64,000 bases of DNA from Nevskiaceae bacterium (GTDB lineage Bacteria > Pseudomonadota > Gammaproteobacteria > Nevskiales > Nevskiaceae). Shown here piece by piece: positions 41,923-50,001 of this stretch (within the stretch, counting starts at the first letter, position 1; each line of letters opens with the position of its first letter). Under the pieces are notes generated by a model. It was not told the DNA's origin. It did not search any database and was given only the letters and a program-made list of their open reading frames with translations. The stretch lies in the NCBI GenBank assembly GCA_004298465.1, contig SCRT01000018.1, positions 1-64,000 of the forward strand, written 5' to 3'. Position numbers and translations under genes: made by a program.

Positions 41923-44547
41923 TCAAGCCACGACGCCACGCCTCTGGCTGATGTGGGCGAAGAATTCCTTGACGGCGTCGTCGATTTCCGTCGTACGTGG
42001 CACGAAGGCCGACATGTTGTAGACGCCGTGGACGAGGCCTTTCAGTCGCAGAATGTCGGCTTTCACACCCGCCTTGTGCAATGCACGGGCGTAGTCTTCG
42101 CCTTCATCACGCAGCGGGTCGCATTCGCTGGTGATGATGAGCGCTGGCGGCAATTCGGCCAGCGTTTTTGCCTTGCTGGGGGAGGCCAGCGGTGAAGCTG
42201 CGTTCGCCAAGTCACCGAGGTAGGCGGAAAGCATGCCTTTCGCCATGTCCATGGTGAGCACCGGGCCATCCTGATATTCGGTGCGAGATGCGGTGTTGGC
42301 GTTGGGGTCGATGTCGATGCCGGGGTTGAGCAGAATCTGTCCAGCCAGTGCCGGGCCGCCTTCGTCCCGTGCGCGCTGTGCGGCGACGGCCGCGAGGGTG
42401 CCGCCGGCGCTTTCGCCCATCACCACGATGCGTTCCGGGTCGCCGCCATATTGCGCGATTTCCTCGGCCACCCAGCACAACGCCGCATAGGTGTCGTCGG
42501 TCGCCGCCGGGAAGGGATGTTCCGGTGCCAGCCGGTAGCTGGGCGAAACCACCACCGCCTGCAACGTTTTGGCGAGATTCGCGCAGGGCGCAGCACAGGA
42601 ATTGATGCTGCCGGCGATGAAACCGCCGCCGTGGTAGAACACCACGACCGGCAGCGGACCCTGGGCATTCCTGGGGCGGTAGATGCGCAGCGGGCGTTCG
42701 TCGGTCGGGCCGGAGAAGCTGGTTTCGATGACCTCCACCGAATCCGGCGCCGGCTTTTGCACCATCACGAACTGCTCCATCATTGCGCGGGTGTCTTCCA
42801 GCGTCATGTCCTCCGGCGGCTTGGCGTCTTCCAGCATCGCGCCCAGCACCAGTGCGACCGTGGGCTCGACCCGCAGCATCGGCGGCTCGCGCCCGGCGGG
42901 CTTGTTGCCGATGCGGATGCCGGCGTAGTCGTGGTTGACGACATCGGCCAGCATCGCGCGGTACAGCGGCGCGCCCAGCGGCCACACCCAGGTGGCGATC
43001 GGCTTGCCGGGGATGTTCGCGCCCATGTACCACGACTTGGCCTTGGGCATGAGAGTCAGGTGCAACACGCCGTGCGCCATCTTCATCCACGCGTCTTCGG
43101 CGGCACGGTCCACTTCAAAGACTTCCGCGCCAGCGCTCAGCGTGCGGGTGATGGCATTGGCGGCGAACTCGACGTGGTCCTCGATGGCCAGTGGGTTGTT
43201 GTAGAACGCCACCGCGCAGGTCGGCCCGGTAATCGTGAACAGGTTGGGGAAGCCGGCGCTGCTGATGCCCAGATAGGTGTGCGGGCCGTCGCTCCAGTCC
43301 TCCGCCAGCGTCTTGCCGCCGCGACCGACGATGCCCATGCTCATCAGCGCGCCGCTGAAGGCATCGAAGCCGGTGGCGAGGACGATCGCGTCCAGTTCGT
43401 AGTCGGTGTCGATGGTGCGAATGGCGTTCTCGGTGACTTCGGTGATGGGCTTGCCGGCGTCGGAGACATCCACCAGCTTGACGTTGTCCTGGTTGAAGAC
43501 CTCGTAGTAGCCGTCTTCCAGCGGCGGCCTCTTCGTGCCGTAGGGGTGGCTCTTCGGGCACAGCAATTCGGCCGTTTCCGGGTCGTTGACGCGTTCGCGA
43601 ATCTGCTCGCGGATGTATTCCGCGAGCGTCTCGTTGGCGCGCTCATCAAGCAGTACATCGCCGTAGCTGGAGGCGATGATCTGCAGGCCGCCGTGTTTCC
43701 AGTTCGCGTCGTAATGCGCCTTGCGTTCTTCCGGGGTGACGGCAAAGGCGCTGGGGCCGGCCTTGGGGTAGTTGGTGCCGAAGTTCAGCCCACGCGAATT
43801 GCCGCGCAGCTCGCGCCAGTGTTCGGCGTTCCAGCGTTGTTGCTCGGGGCCTACGGCTTTGTTGCGCGACGGTACGGCGTAATTCGGCGTGCGCTGGAAC
43901 ACGGTGAGGTGCTTGGCGGTTCTCGCCAGTTCCTGGATCGCCTGGATGCCGCTGGCGCCGGTGCCGATGATGCCGACGCGCTGGCCGGAGAAGTCCACTT
44001 CATCGTGCGGCCAGGTGCCGGTGAAATAGACTTTCCCCTTGAAGTTCTCAATGCCGGTCAGCAGCGAACGATCCTTTTCCACCGACACGTTGCCGCTGGC
44101 CGACACGACGAAACGCGCCGCGACTTGTTCGCCGCTGTCCGTACCCACCAGCCAGCGGTTGCGGCGCTCGTCCCACACCATCGAGGTGATCTTGGTGTTG
44201 AAGCGGTAGGAACGAGGCACGTCGAGCTTGTCGGCGACCCATTCGAGATAGCGCAGGATTTCCGGCTGGGCGGAATAGCGCTCCGACCACGTCCAGCCGC
44301 GCTGGATCTCGTCGGAAAAGGAATAGGAATAGTAGATGGACTCCACGTCGCAGCGCGCGCCGGGGTAGCGGTTCCACCACCAGGTGCCGCCGGGGCCACC
44401 GGCGGCGTCGAAGCCGCGCACGTCGAGCTTCAGCTCATCACGCAGCTTGTGCATGGCGTAGATGCCGCCGTAACCGCAGCCGATGACGACGGCATCCACT
44501 TCGCTGTGCCCGGTCTTGTGTTGTATGGGCTTCACTTTCTGATCCAC
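41923..44547 (-). CDS. Baeyer-Villiger monooxygenase fused to HSL-type esterase
   Basis: An 874-residue two-enzyme protein. Residues 1 to about 560 are a flavin monooxygenase of the PAMO/CHMO type: GCGYGG near 23, GGTWWWNRYPGARCD near 55, and the second Rossmann site GIIGTGASG near 190. The fingerprint at 169-180 reads FKGKVYFTGTWP, with Phe 175 where BVMOs have His. Residues about 600-874 are a hormone-sensitive-lipase-type hydrolase: HGGG at 639-642, GESAGG at 711-716 (Ser 713), and Asp and His in CDPLRDE and VHGVY. A ketone would be turned into an ester or lactone and then hydrolysed by the same chain. GTG 44547 is preferred because GGAGGAG lies 6 nt upstream; ATG 44571 is in frame. Divergent from AraC. 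Confidence 0.88.
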   Translation of the reverse strand: MDQKVKPIQHKTGHSEVDAVVIGCGYGGIYAMHKLRDELKLDVRGFDAAGGPGGTWWWNRYPGARCDVESIYYSYSFSDEIQRGWTWSERYSAQPEILRYLEWVADKLDVPRSYRFNTKITSMVWDERRNRWLVGTDSGEQVAARFVVSASGNVSVEKDRSLLTGIENFKGKVYFTGTWPHDEVDFSGQRVGIIGTGASGIQAIQELARTAKHLTVFQRTPNYAVPSRNKAVGPEQQRWNAEHWRELRGNSRGLNFGTNYPKAGPSAFAVTPEERKAHYDANWKHGGLQIIASSYGDVLLDERANETLAEYIREQIRERVNDPETAELLCPKSHPYGTKRPPLEDGYYEVFNQDNVKLVDVSDAGKPITEVTENAIRTIDTDYELDAIVLATGFDAFSGALMSMGIVGRGGKTLAEDWSDGPHTYLGISSAGFPNLFTITGPTCAVAFYNNPLAIEDHVEFAANAITRTLSAGAEVFEVDRAAEDAWMKMAHGVLHLTLMPKAKSWYMGANIPGKPIATWVWPLGAPLYRAMLADVVNHDYAGIRIGNKPAGREPPMLRVEPTVALVLGAMLEDAKPPEDMTLEDTRAMMEQFVMVQKPAPDSVEVIETSFSGPTDERPLRIYRPRNAQGPLPVVVFYHGGGFIAGSINSCAAPCANLAKTLQAVVVSPSYRLAPEHPFPAATDDTYAALCWVAEEIAQYGGDPERIVVMGESAGGTLAAVAAQRARDEGGPALAGQILLNPGIDIDPNANTASRTEYQDGPVLTMDMAKGMLSAYLGDLANAASPLASPSKAKTLAELPPALIITSECDPLRDEGEDYARALHKAGVKADILRLKGLVHGVYNMSAFVPRTTEIDDAVKEFFAHISQRRGVVA

Positions 44548-44650
44548 GGGATTCTCCTCCAGATGGCTCATCGTGTTGTGGTTCCGGGGTCCTGTCTGGT
44601 TGCAGGGATCGAAACATGGTCTGAGTGTACGTGGGCGATGCCTGGGAAAA

Positions 44651-44679
44651 TTGGCAATCCACGTTGAATATTTGGCATT
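44651..44679. promoter_or_regulatory. direct repeats TTGGCA(A/T)T, candidate AraC-type operator
   Basis: TTGGCAAT at 44651 and TTGGCATT at 44672 are in the same orientation, 21 bp apart (two helical turns), inside the divergent region between the fusion gene and the AraC gene. That spacing suits an AraC-family dimer. Confidence 0.5.
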
Positions 44680-44707
44680 ATCCGCATGTTGATGTAACGG
44701 AGATGAC

Positions 44708-45766
44708 ATGCCCGGGACCTTGATCTCAAGCGCCATTCTTGCCGGCACACACGAATTGATGCGTGCCCACGGACAGCACGCAGCAGGTGTGGCGCGACGC
44801 GCAGGTGTGCCGCTGGCAGCCTTGCATGACCCGACGTTGTTGGTGTCGGCACGTGCCGTGGTGGAATTTTTCGAGTTCGCGGCGCAGGCCTGCGAAAATC
44901 GCAACTGGGGGCTGGAACTGTCGTTGAGGATGCGCCTGGCCGCCGTCATCGGGCCGCTGTGGATCCTGCTGCGCAATGCGCGCACGCTGCGCGAGATGTG
45001 CACCGAAGTCGCCGCGAATTTCGACCTCTACAGCACGGCGGCCGCGATGACCTTCGACCCATATCCGGACGGCAGCGGACTGCTGGCCTGGTCGCCTGCC
45101 ATCGATCTGGGCGACAGCGCCGTGCAAATGGCGGAATACGCGCTGGCCTTGCTGTGCAAGGAACTGCAGAGCCACTGCCAGCCGGGCTGGCACCCGCAGG
45201 CGGTGCTGTTCGCCCATGCCATGCCCCCGGAGCTGCAGCTGCATCACAAACTGTTCGGGTGGGCGCTACAGTTCGACGCGCCCCGCAATGCGGTGCTGCT
45301 GGGCGCCGCCGACCTCGGCCGTGGGCTGGAATCCCAAGGCAGTTCGAACCGCTACACGCTGCGCCATATCCTGCGCCACACGGGGATGCTGGCCCGGCCC
45401 GAGTTCGGTCAGCAGGTGGAAAGCGTCATCCGCACGCTAATGCCCTATGCGCCTTGCAAGCTGCGTGATGTGAGTGCGGCGTTGGGTGTGGCGCCGCGTA
45501 CACTGCAACAATACCTGCAAGACGAAGCGACCGGCTTCGATGCCATCCGCGACCGTGTTCGCGCTGAACTGGCACTCAAATACCTGCGTCAGACGCGCAT
45601 GAGCGCCGCCGAAATCGCCGACATCCTCGGCTACACGGACCCGACGAGTTTCAGCCGTGCATTCAAGCGCTGGCATGGACAGACTGCGCGTCAGGCGCGG
45701 CGGGCGGGTGCCGGTGTCGCCGCACCTGCAAGCGGTTCAGTCAAGCGCCCGATCAAACGCCTGTAA
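44708..45766 (+). CDS. AraC-family regulator (arabinose-binding-like N-domain)
   Basis: A 352-residue regulator. The N-terminal ~200 residues resemble the PF12625 ligand domain (typical phrase RNARTLREMCTEVAANFDLY near residue 90). The C-terminal pair of helix-turn-helices is clear (LRDVSAALGVAPRTLQQYL, then AEIADILGYTDPTSFSRAFK). CGGAG lies 6 nt before the ATG. Transcribed away from the Baeyer-Villiger/esterase fusion, so it is the likely activator of that gene. The 3' end overlaps the convergent SDR gene by 14 nt. Confidence 0.88.
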   Translation: MPGTLISSAILAGTHELMRAHGQHAAGVARRAGVPLAALHDPTLLVSARAVVEFFEFAAQACENRNWGLELSLRMRLAAVIGPLWILLRNARTLREMCTEVAANFDLYSTAAAMTFDPYPDGSGLLAWSPAIDLGDSAVQMAEYALALLCKELQSHCQPGWHPQAVLFAHAMPPELQLHHKLFGWALQFDAPRNAVLLGAADLGRGLESQGSSNRYTLRHILRHTGMLARPEFGQQVESVIRTLMPYAPCKLRDVSAALGVAPRTLQQYLQDEATGFDAIRDRVRAELALKYLRQTRMSAAEIADILGYTDPTSFSRAFKRWHGQTARQARRAGAGVAAPASGSVKRPIKRL

Positions 45767-46586
45767 GGCCGCCCGTGCACATCAGCACCTGGCCGGAAAC
45801 GTAGTCAGCCTCGGGGAAGCAGAACAGCGAGACGGCGCCGGCGGCCTCGTCCGGCGTGCCGCCGCGGCCGAGCGGGATCATGTGTTCCATGGCGTTCTTC
45901 AGGTCCTTGTTCACGCCGACCTTGATCTCGTGGCCCTTGATGTCGATGGTGCTGCCGGCACCGGCGGTCGCTTCCGTCAGGCGTGTGTTGATGAGACCGA
46001 AGGCGACGCAGTTCACGGTCACGTTCATGCGGCCCCATTCCTTGGCCAGCGTCTTCGTCAGCCCGGTGATGCCGGCCTTTGCCGCGGAGTAATTGGCCTG
46101 CCCGGCGTTGCCGAACAGCCCGGCGATGGAGGAGATGTTCACGACCTTGCGCAGGTTGCGCTGGCCGTTTGCGGACTCCTGCGTCCACAGCTTCTGGATG
46201 ACGGGGCGGGCGGCGCGCAAGATGCGAAACGGTGCCGTGAGATGGCAGTCGATGATCGCGTACCACTGTTCGTCGGTCATCTTGTGGATCGTGCTGTCCC
46301 ACGTGTAGCCGGCATTGTTGATGATGATGTCCAGGCCCTTGAAGTGGTTGACGGCGGTGCCGATGAAGCGCTCGCCGAAATCCGCCGCGGTGACGTCGCC
46401 GGGGCAGGCCACGGCGTCGCCCCCGGCGGCCTTGATGTCGGCCACGGTTTCGTTCGCGGGCTTTTCGTCGAGGTCGTTGATGACGAGACGCGCGCCTTCC
46501 GACGCGAGTTTCATGGCGATGGCGCGGCCGATGCCGCGGCCGGAGCCGGAGACGAGGGCAACCTTGCCGTCGAGCTTGAGAGTCAT
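45753..46586 (-). CDS. SDR-family dehydrogenase (3-hydroxyacyl-CoA type likely)
   Basis: A 277-residue classical short-chain dehydrogenase. The NAD(P) loop GSGRGIGRA is near residue 15, NNAGYTWDSTIHKMT near 90, and the catalytic Ser and YSAAK near 150-166. It ends in the usual VLMCTGGLTGV. Located in an operon with MaoC hydratases and a thiolase, so it probably oxidises a 3-hydroxyacyl-CoA. FabG-like reductase activity is an alternative. The first gene in the series is the thiolase at 48691. Confidence 0.87.
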   Translation of the reverse strand: MTLKLDGKVALVSGSGRGIGRAIAMKLASEGARLVINDLDEKPANETVADIKAAGGDAVACPGDVTAADFGERFIGTAVNHFKGLDIIINNAGYTWDSTIHKMTDEQWYAIIDCHLTAPFRILRAARPVIQKLWTQESANGQRNLRKVVNISSIAGLFGNAGQANYSAAKAGITGLTKTLAKEWGRMNVTVNCVAFGLINTRLTEATAGAGSTIDIKGHEIKVGVNKDLKNAMEHMIPLGRGGTPDEAAGAVSLFCFPEADYVSGQVLMCTGGLTGV

Positions 46587-46617
46587 GGGTGAATCCTTTT
46601 GATGGGGAAGGGAAAGT

Positions 46618-47040
46618 TCAGTGGGGCAGGGCGACGAGCGCCTCGCCCACGGTCTTGATCTGTCCGTACTGGTCGGCGGCCTGGATTTCCACGCGCACAC
46701 AAGGTTCGCCACCGTGTTCCAGTTTCTCGACGACGTGGCCGGTGCAGGTGATGGCGTTGCCGAGCCACGTGATGCCGCGGAAGCGGACTTCGAGATGACG
46801 CAGGTGCGACTGCGGCGCCCAGCGCGTCAGCAGCCGCCCCAGCCACGCCATGCCGAGCATGCCTTGCGCAAAGACATCCGGATAACCAGCGTGCCGTGCG
46901 ACGTCGAGGTCGATGTGGATCGGGTTGTGGTCGCCGGAAGCGCCCGCGAAAAGCGCAAGTCGGGTGCGGGTCACGGGCGGCAGCCGAAGTGGTGGAAGCG
47001 TGTCGCCGACGCTGACGGCGTCGTGGGTGAGGGCGGTCAT
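46618..47040 (-). CDS. MaoC-like hydratase (C-terminal-type hotdog subunit)
   Basis: A 140-residue single hotdog domain. The hydratase 2 motif is seen as FAGASGDHNPIHIDLDVAR near residue 32, with the catalytic Asp and His. It lies 11 nt downstream of a second hotdog gene. Such pairs form heteromeric enoyl-CoA hydratases in steroid and branched-chain degradation. It would hydrate an enoyl-CoA before the SDR step. Confidence 0.85.
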   Translation of the reverse strand: MTALTHDAVSVGDTLPPLRLPPVTRTRLALFAGASGDHNPIHIDLDVARHAGYPDVFAQGMLGMAWLGRLLTRWAPQSHLRHLEVRFRGITWLGNAITCTGHVVEKLEHGGEPCVRVEIQAADQYGQIKTVGEALVALPH

Positions 47041-47051
47041 GCGTGGTTTCC

Positions 47052-47492
47052 TCAGTGCCGGTAGACGATGACGGAGCGCATTTCCACCACGAGTTCGCCG
47101 CGCTGGTTGTGCGCCTGCGAGGCTTTCACGATGAACTCCATCGCACCGTTCTTCTTGTCGTAGAGGTCCTCGATGCGCGCCTTGACTGTCACCGTGTCGC
47201 CGGCACAGGCCGGCTGGTGGTAAGTGAAGGATTGTTCGCCGTGCAGGATGTGATCAAGCGGCACACCAAGGGTTTCGAGCATCTGGAACACGGTGCTGGA
47301 GTCCAGCTCGGCGGCGAACAGGAACGTCGGCGGCGCGGGCAGGTCCGCGTATCCGGCCGCCCGCGCCGCGTCCACGTCCGTGTAGATAGGGTCGTCTTCC
47401 CCGATGGCTTCGGCGAAAAAGCGCAGGCGTGCACGGTCAAGCACGAGCTCGGAAGCCCCGAGCTCGTGACCGATCCATTTCTTGTCGATCAT
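47052..47492 (-). CDS. MaoC N-domain-type hydratase subunit (FAS1-like)
   Basis: A 146-residue hotdog protein of the MaoC_dehydratase_N type. It starts MIDKKWIGHELGASELVLD, and GEDDPIYTDVDAARAAGY lies near residue 30. HGEQSFTYHQPACAGDTVTV is typical of this half. The usual active-site Asp/His loop is altered, so it probably partners the protein at 46618 rather than acting alone. It lies 11 nt after the thiolase. Confidence 0.83.
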   Translation of the reverse strand: MIDKKWIGHELGASELVLDRARLRFFAEAIGEDDPIYTDVDAARAAGYADLPAPPTFLFAAELDSSTVFQMLETLGVPLDHILHGEQSFTYHQPACAGDTVTVKARIEDLYDKKNGAMEFIVKASQAHNQRGELVVEMRSVIVYRH

Positions 47493-47503
47493 GCGGCAAG
47501 CCG

Positions 47504-48691
47504 TCAGTTCGCGCGCTCGTAGAGCGTGACGACACAGGCGCCGCCGATGCCGATGTTGTGCTGCAGGGCGAGCCGCGCCCCTTCCACCTGCCGCGGTCCG
47601 GCTTCGCCGCGCAGTTGCTCGACGAGTTCCGTGCATTGCGCCAGCCCTGTGGCGCCGAGCGGATGGCCCTTGGACAGCAGCCCGCCGGAGGGATTTGTCA
47701 CGACCTTGCCGCCGTAGGTGTTGTCACCGTCGAGTACGAACTTTTCCGCCTCGCCGATCTTGCACAGGCCGAGGGCTTCGTAGGTGATGAGCTCGTTCTG
47801 GCAGAAGCAGTCGTGCAGTTCCACGGCGTCGAGGTCCTCGGGGCCGACGCCGGCCTGCTCGTAGACCTGCCGTGCCGCTGCCTTCGACATGCTGAAACCC
47901 ACGACTTCCCGCATGTCGTGCGCGCTGAAGGTTTTCGGGCCGTCGGTTGTCATGGCCTGGGCCTTGATGCGCACGCGCATGTCCAGGCCGTGCTTCTTCG
48001 CGTAGTCCTCGCTGCAGACGATGGCCGCGGCGGCGCCGCAGGTCGGCGGGCAGCACATCAGGCGGGTCAGTACGCCGGGCCACATCACCTTGGATTCCAG
48101 CACCTGTTCCTCGGTCACGAGGTCGTGGAAAACAGCCAGCGGATTGCGCGCCGCATGATGGCTGGCCTTGACGCGGATCTTGGCGAAAGTGGAAAGCTTC
48201 GTACCGAACTGGTCCATGTGCGCCTTGCCGGCACCGCCGAAGTAGCGCAGCGCCAGCGGCACTTCATCGTGGCCGACGAGCTTTTCCGTTTCCTCGTCGA
48301 AATGCTGGAACGGCGAGGGGCGGTCGGGGAAGTGGATGCCGAGCGCGCCGGGCTGCATTTCCTCGAAGCCGAGAGCCAGCACACAATCCACTGCGCCGCT
48401 CTGCACGGCCTGCCGAGCGAGGAACAGCGCCGTGGAGCCGCTGGTGCAGTTGTTGTTGACGTTGAAGATGGGAATGCCCGTCATACCCACTTCGTACAGC
48501 GCGCGCTGGCCGGAAGTGGAGTCGCCGTAGACGTAACCGGCATAGGCCTGCTGCACCTGCCGGTAGTCGACGCCGGCGTTGGTCAGCGCCTCGTGGACCG
48601 CCTTCTTGGCCATTTCCGGGTAATGCTCGCTCTTGCCGGGTTTGGCGAACGGGATCATGCCGACGCCGCAAACATAGACTTCATTGCTCAT
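47504..48691 (-). CDS. SCP2/lipid-transfer-type thiolase
   Basis: A 395-residue thiolase. The acylation Cys is in NNNCTSGST near residue 85. The C-terminal HDCF near 290 and GHPLGATG near 340 provide the other active-site groups. The sequence matches the SCP-x/Ltp thiolase branch, which acts on branched or sterol-type acyl-CoA, rather than FadA. First gene of the thiolase-MaoC-MaoC-SDR operon. It would release acetyl- or propionyl-CoA. Confidence 0.88.
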   Translation of the reverse strand: MSNEVYVCGVGMIPFAKPGKSEHYPEMAKKAVHEALTNAGVDYRQVQQAYAGYVYGDSTSGQRALYEVGMTGIPIFNVNNNCTSGSTALFLARQAVQSGAVDCVLALGFEEMQPGALGIHFPDRPSPFQHFDEETEKLVGHDEVPLALRYFGGAGKAHMDQFGTKLSTFAKIRVKASHHAARNPLAVFHDLVTEEQVLESKVMWPGVLTRLMCCPPTCGAAAAIVCSEDYAKKHGLDMRVRIKAQAMTTDGPKTFSAHDMREVVGFSMSKAAARQVYEQAGVGPEDLDAVELHDCFCQNELITYEALGLCKIGEAEKFVLDGDNTYGGKVVTNPSGGLLSKGHPLGATGLAQCTELVEQLRGEAGPRQVEGARLALQHNIGIGGACVVTLYERAN

Positions 48692-48849
48692 TGCTGTTCT
48701 CGATGAAAGGTAAGGGATCGGGTTGCGTTTTCGGTGAAGGTCGGGTGCCCGCCCACGCAGCCGCCAGCCGCATGCGGTCCGTACGGGGCGTCGCAGCCCT
48801 GGGGAGATGTGTTGCACATGCGCTCGATAGTACCGTCTATGCATGGCAG

Positions 48850-48877
48850 TTGACCTTGCGCCGCACATCAATAGCAT
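48850..48877 (+). promoter_or_regulatory. possible promoter of the second AraC gene
   Basis: TTGACC (48850-48855), a 16-nt spacer and TAGCAT (48872-48877). It lies in the 225-nt divergent region between the thiolase and the AraC gene. Confidence 0.45.
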
Positions 48878-48916
48878 GGCGTTTTGCATCAACCTGACGG
48901 GAAGCGGACCATCGCG

Positions 48917-49945
48917 ATGCGTGCGCCGGTGACGATCGAAATGGAGTGGGTGCGGCGCCTCGTCGCGGGCGTCGTGGCGCGTGGCGAACCGTGTGCGCGT
49001 TATCTCGCGGAGGTGGGTATCGCACCGGCGCTGCTGGCGGCCGACGACGCGCGCGTGACCGGCGAGCAGTACGCGCTGCTTTTCCGGCTGCTGATCGAGC
49101 GCCGCGAGGATGAGGCGCTGGGCTTCCTGTCGCGCCGGTTGCGGCGCGGCAGCTTCGCGCTGACCGCGCGCAGTGCCCTGGGCGCCGCCAGCCTCGGCGT
49201 GGCGATACGCCATGCGGGGCATACGCTCGGTCTGCTGCAGGACGACTTCCAATTGCGGGTTCGGCGACAGGGAAAACTGGCTGCGGTGGTACTGCACTTC
49301 ATGAACGTGGAAGTGGCGCGCTCCGCGTTCGTGCACGAGATGTTGCTGCGCGTCTACTGGGAATTGTTCGTGTGGCTGGGAGGCGGACACGTGCGGGCGA
49401 TCCGCTTCGATTTCGCCTACCCCGGCGCAAGCAAGCCCCAGCGCTACGGCGGCGTGTTCCGCGGGCCGATCCGGTCCGGGTGCGATGAAACCGCGGTGTG
49501 GTTCGACGCCGTGTGGCTGAATGCCCCCGTCCGCCGCGACGCACGTGCGCTGCGCGCCTACCTGGCGGATGCCGAGACGCATGTCATCCTGCCCCAGCGC
49601 TTCGATGAGAGGGTGAGCGGGCGGGTGCGTACCTATCTGGACCGGCAACGCCCGGTGTGGCCCGACCTGGCGGCAACGGCCGGATTCCTGCACATGTCGA
49701 CCGCCACGCTGCAGCGGCGCCTGGCTGCGGAACGGACCTCCTTCCTGGCACTGAAGAACGAGTTCCGGCGCGATGTCGCGATGACACGTCTGAGCACCAG
49801 CCGCGTGTCGGTGGTCGAGCTTGCGCAGGAACTGGGGTTCAGCGACGCCACGACCTTCCAGCGCGCATTCAAGGGGTGGACCGGGCGCTCGCCTGGCGCA
49901 TATCGCGAAGACAACGCGATCCGCGTCGTGTCCGCGCCCCGCTAG
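48917..49945 (+). CDS. AraC-family regulator (second)
   Basis: A 342-residue AraC protein of the same PF12625-type architecture as the one at 44708. The C-terminal DNA-binding part reads LAATAGFLHMSTATLQRRL, then VVELAQELGFSDATTFQRAF. Transcribed away from the thiolase operon, so it probably controls that operon. ATG 48917 is chosen; a TTG at 48884 is in frame and would add 11 residues. The two AraC regulators in this island are clearly related but not identical. Confidence 0.87.
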   Translation: MRAPVTIEMEWVRRLVAGVVARGEPCARYLAEVGIAPALLAADDARVTGEQYALLFRLLIERREDEALGFLSRRLRRGSFALTARSALGAASLGVAIRHAGHTLGLLQDDFQLRVRRQGKLAAVVLHFMNVEVARSAFVHEMLLRVYWELFVWLGGGHVRAIRFDFAYPGASKPQRYGGVFRGPIRSGCDETAVWFDAVWLNAPVRRDARALRAYLADAETHVILPQRFDERVSGRVRTYLDRQRPVWPDLAATAGFLHMSTATLQRRLAAERTSFLALKNEFRRDVAMTRLSTSRVSVVELAQELGFSDATTFQRAFKGWTGRSPGAYREDNAIRVVSAPR

Positions 49946-50001
49946 GTGTTCTCCAGTCGCCGTCGGTGCCTCGACCGCTTCCACCCGCGTGACGTCCGGT
50001 T

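Noticed and set aside
44548-45003. Upstream starts for the Baeyer-Villiger/esterase fusion
   Set aside because: The frame stays open back to 45003, but that would overlap the AraC gene on the other strand and add no recognisable domain. GTG 44547 has the best ribosome site.
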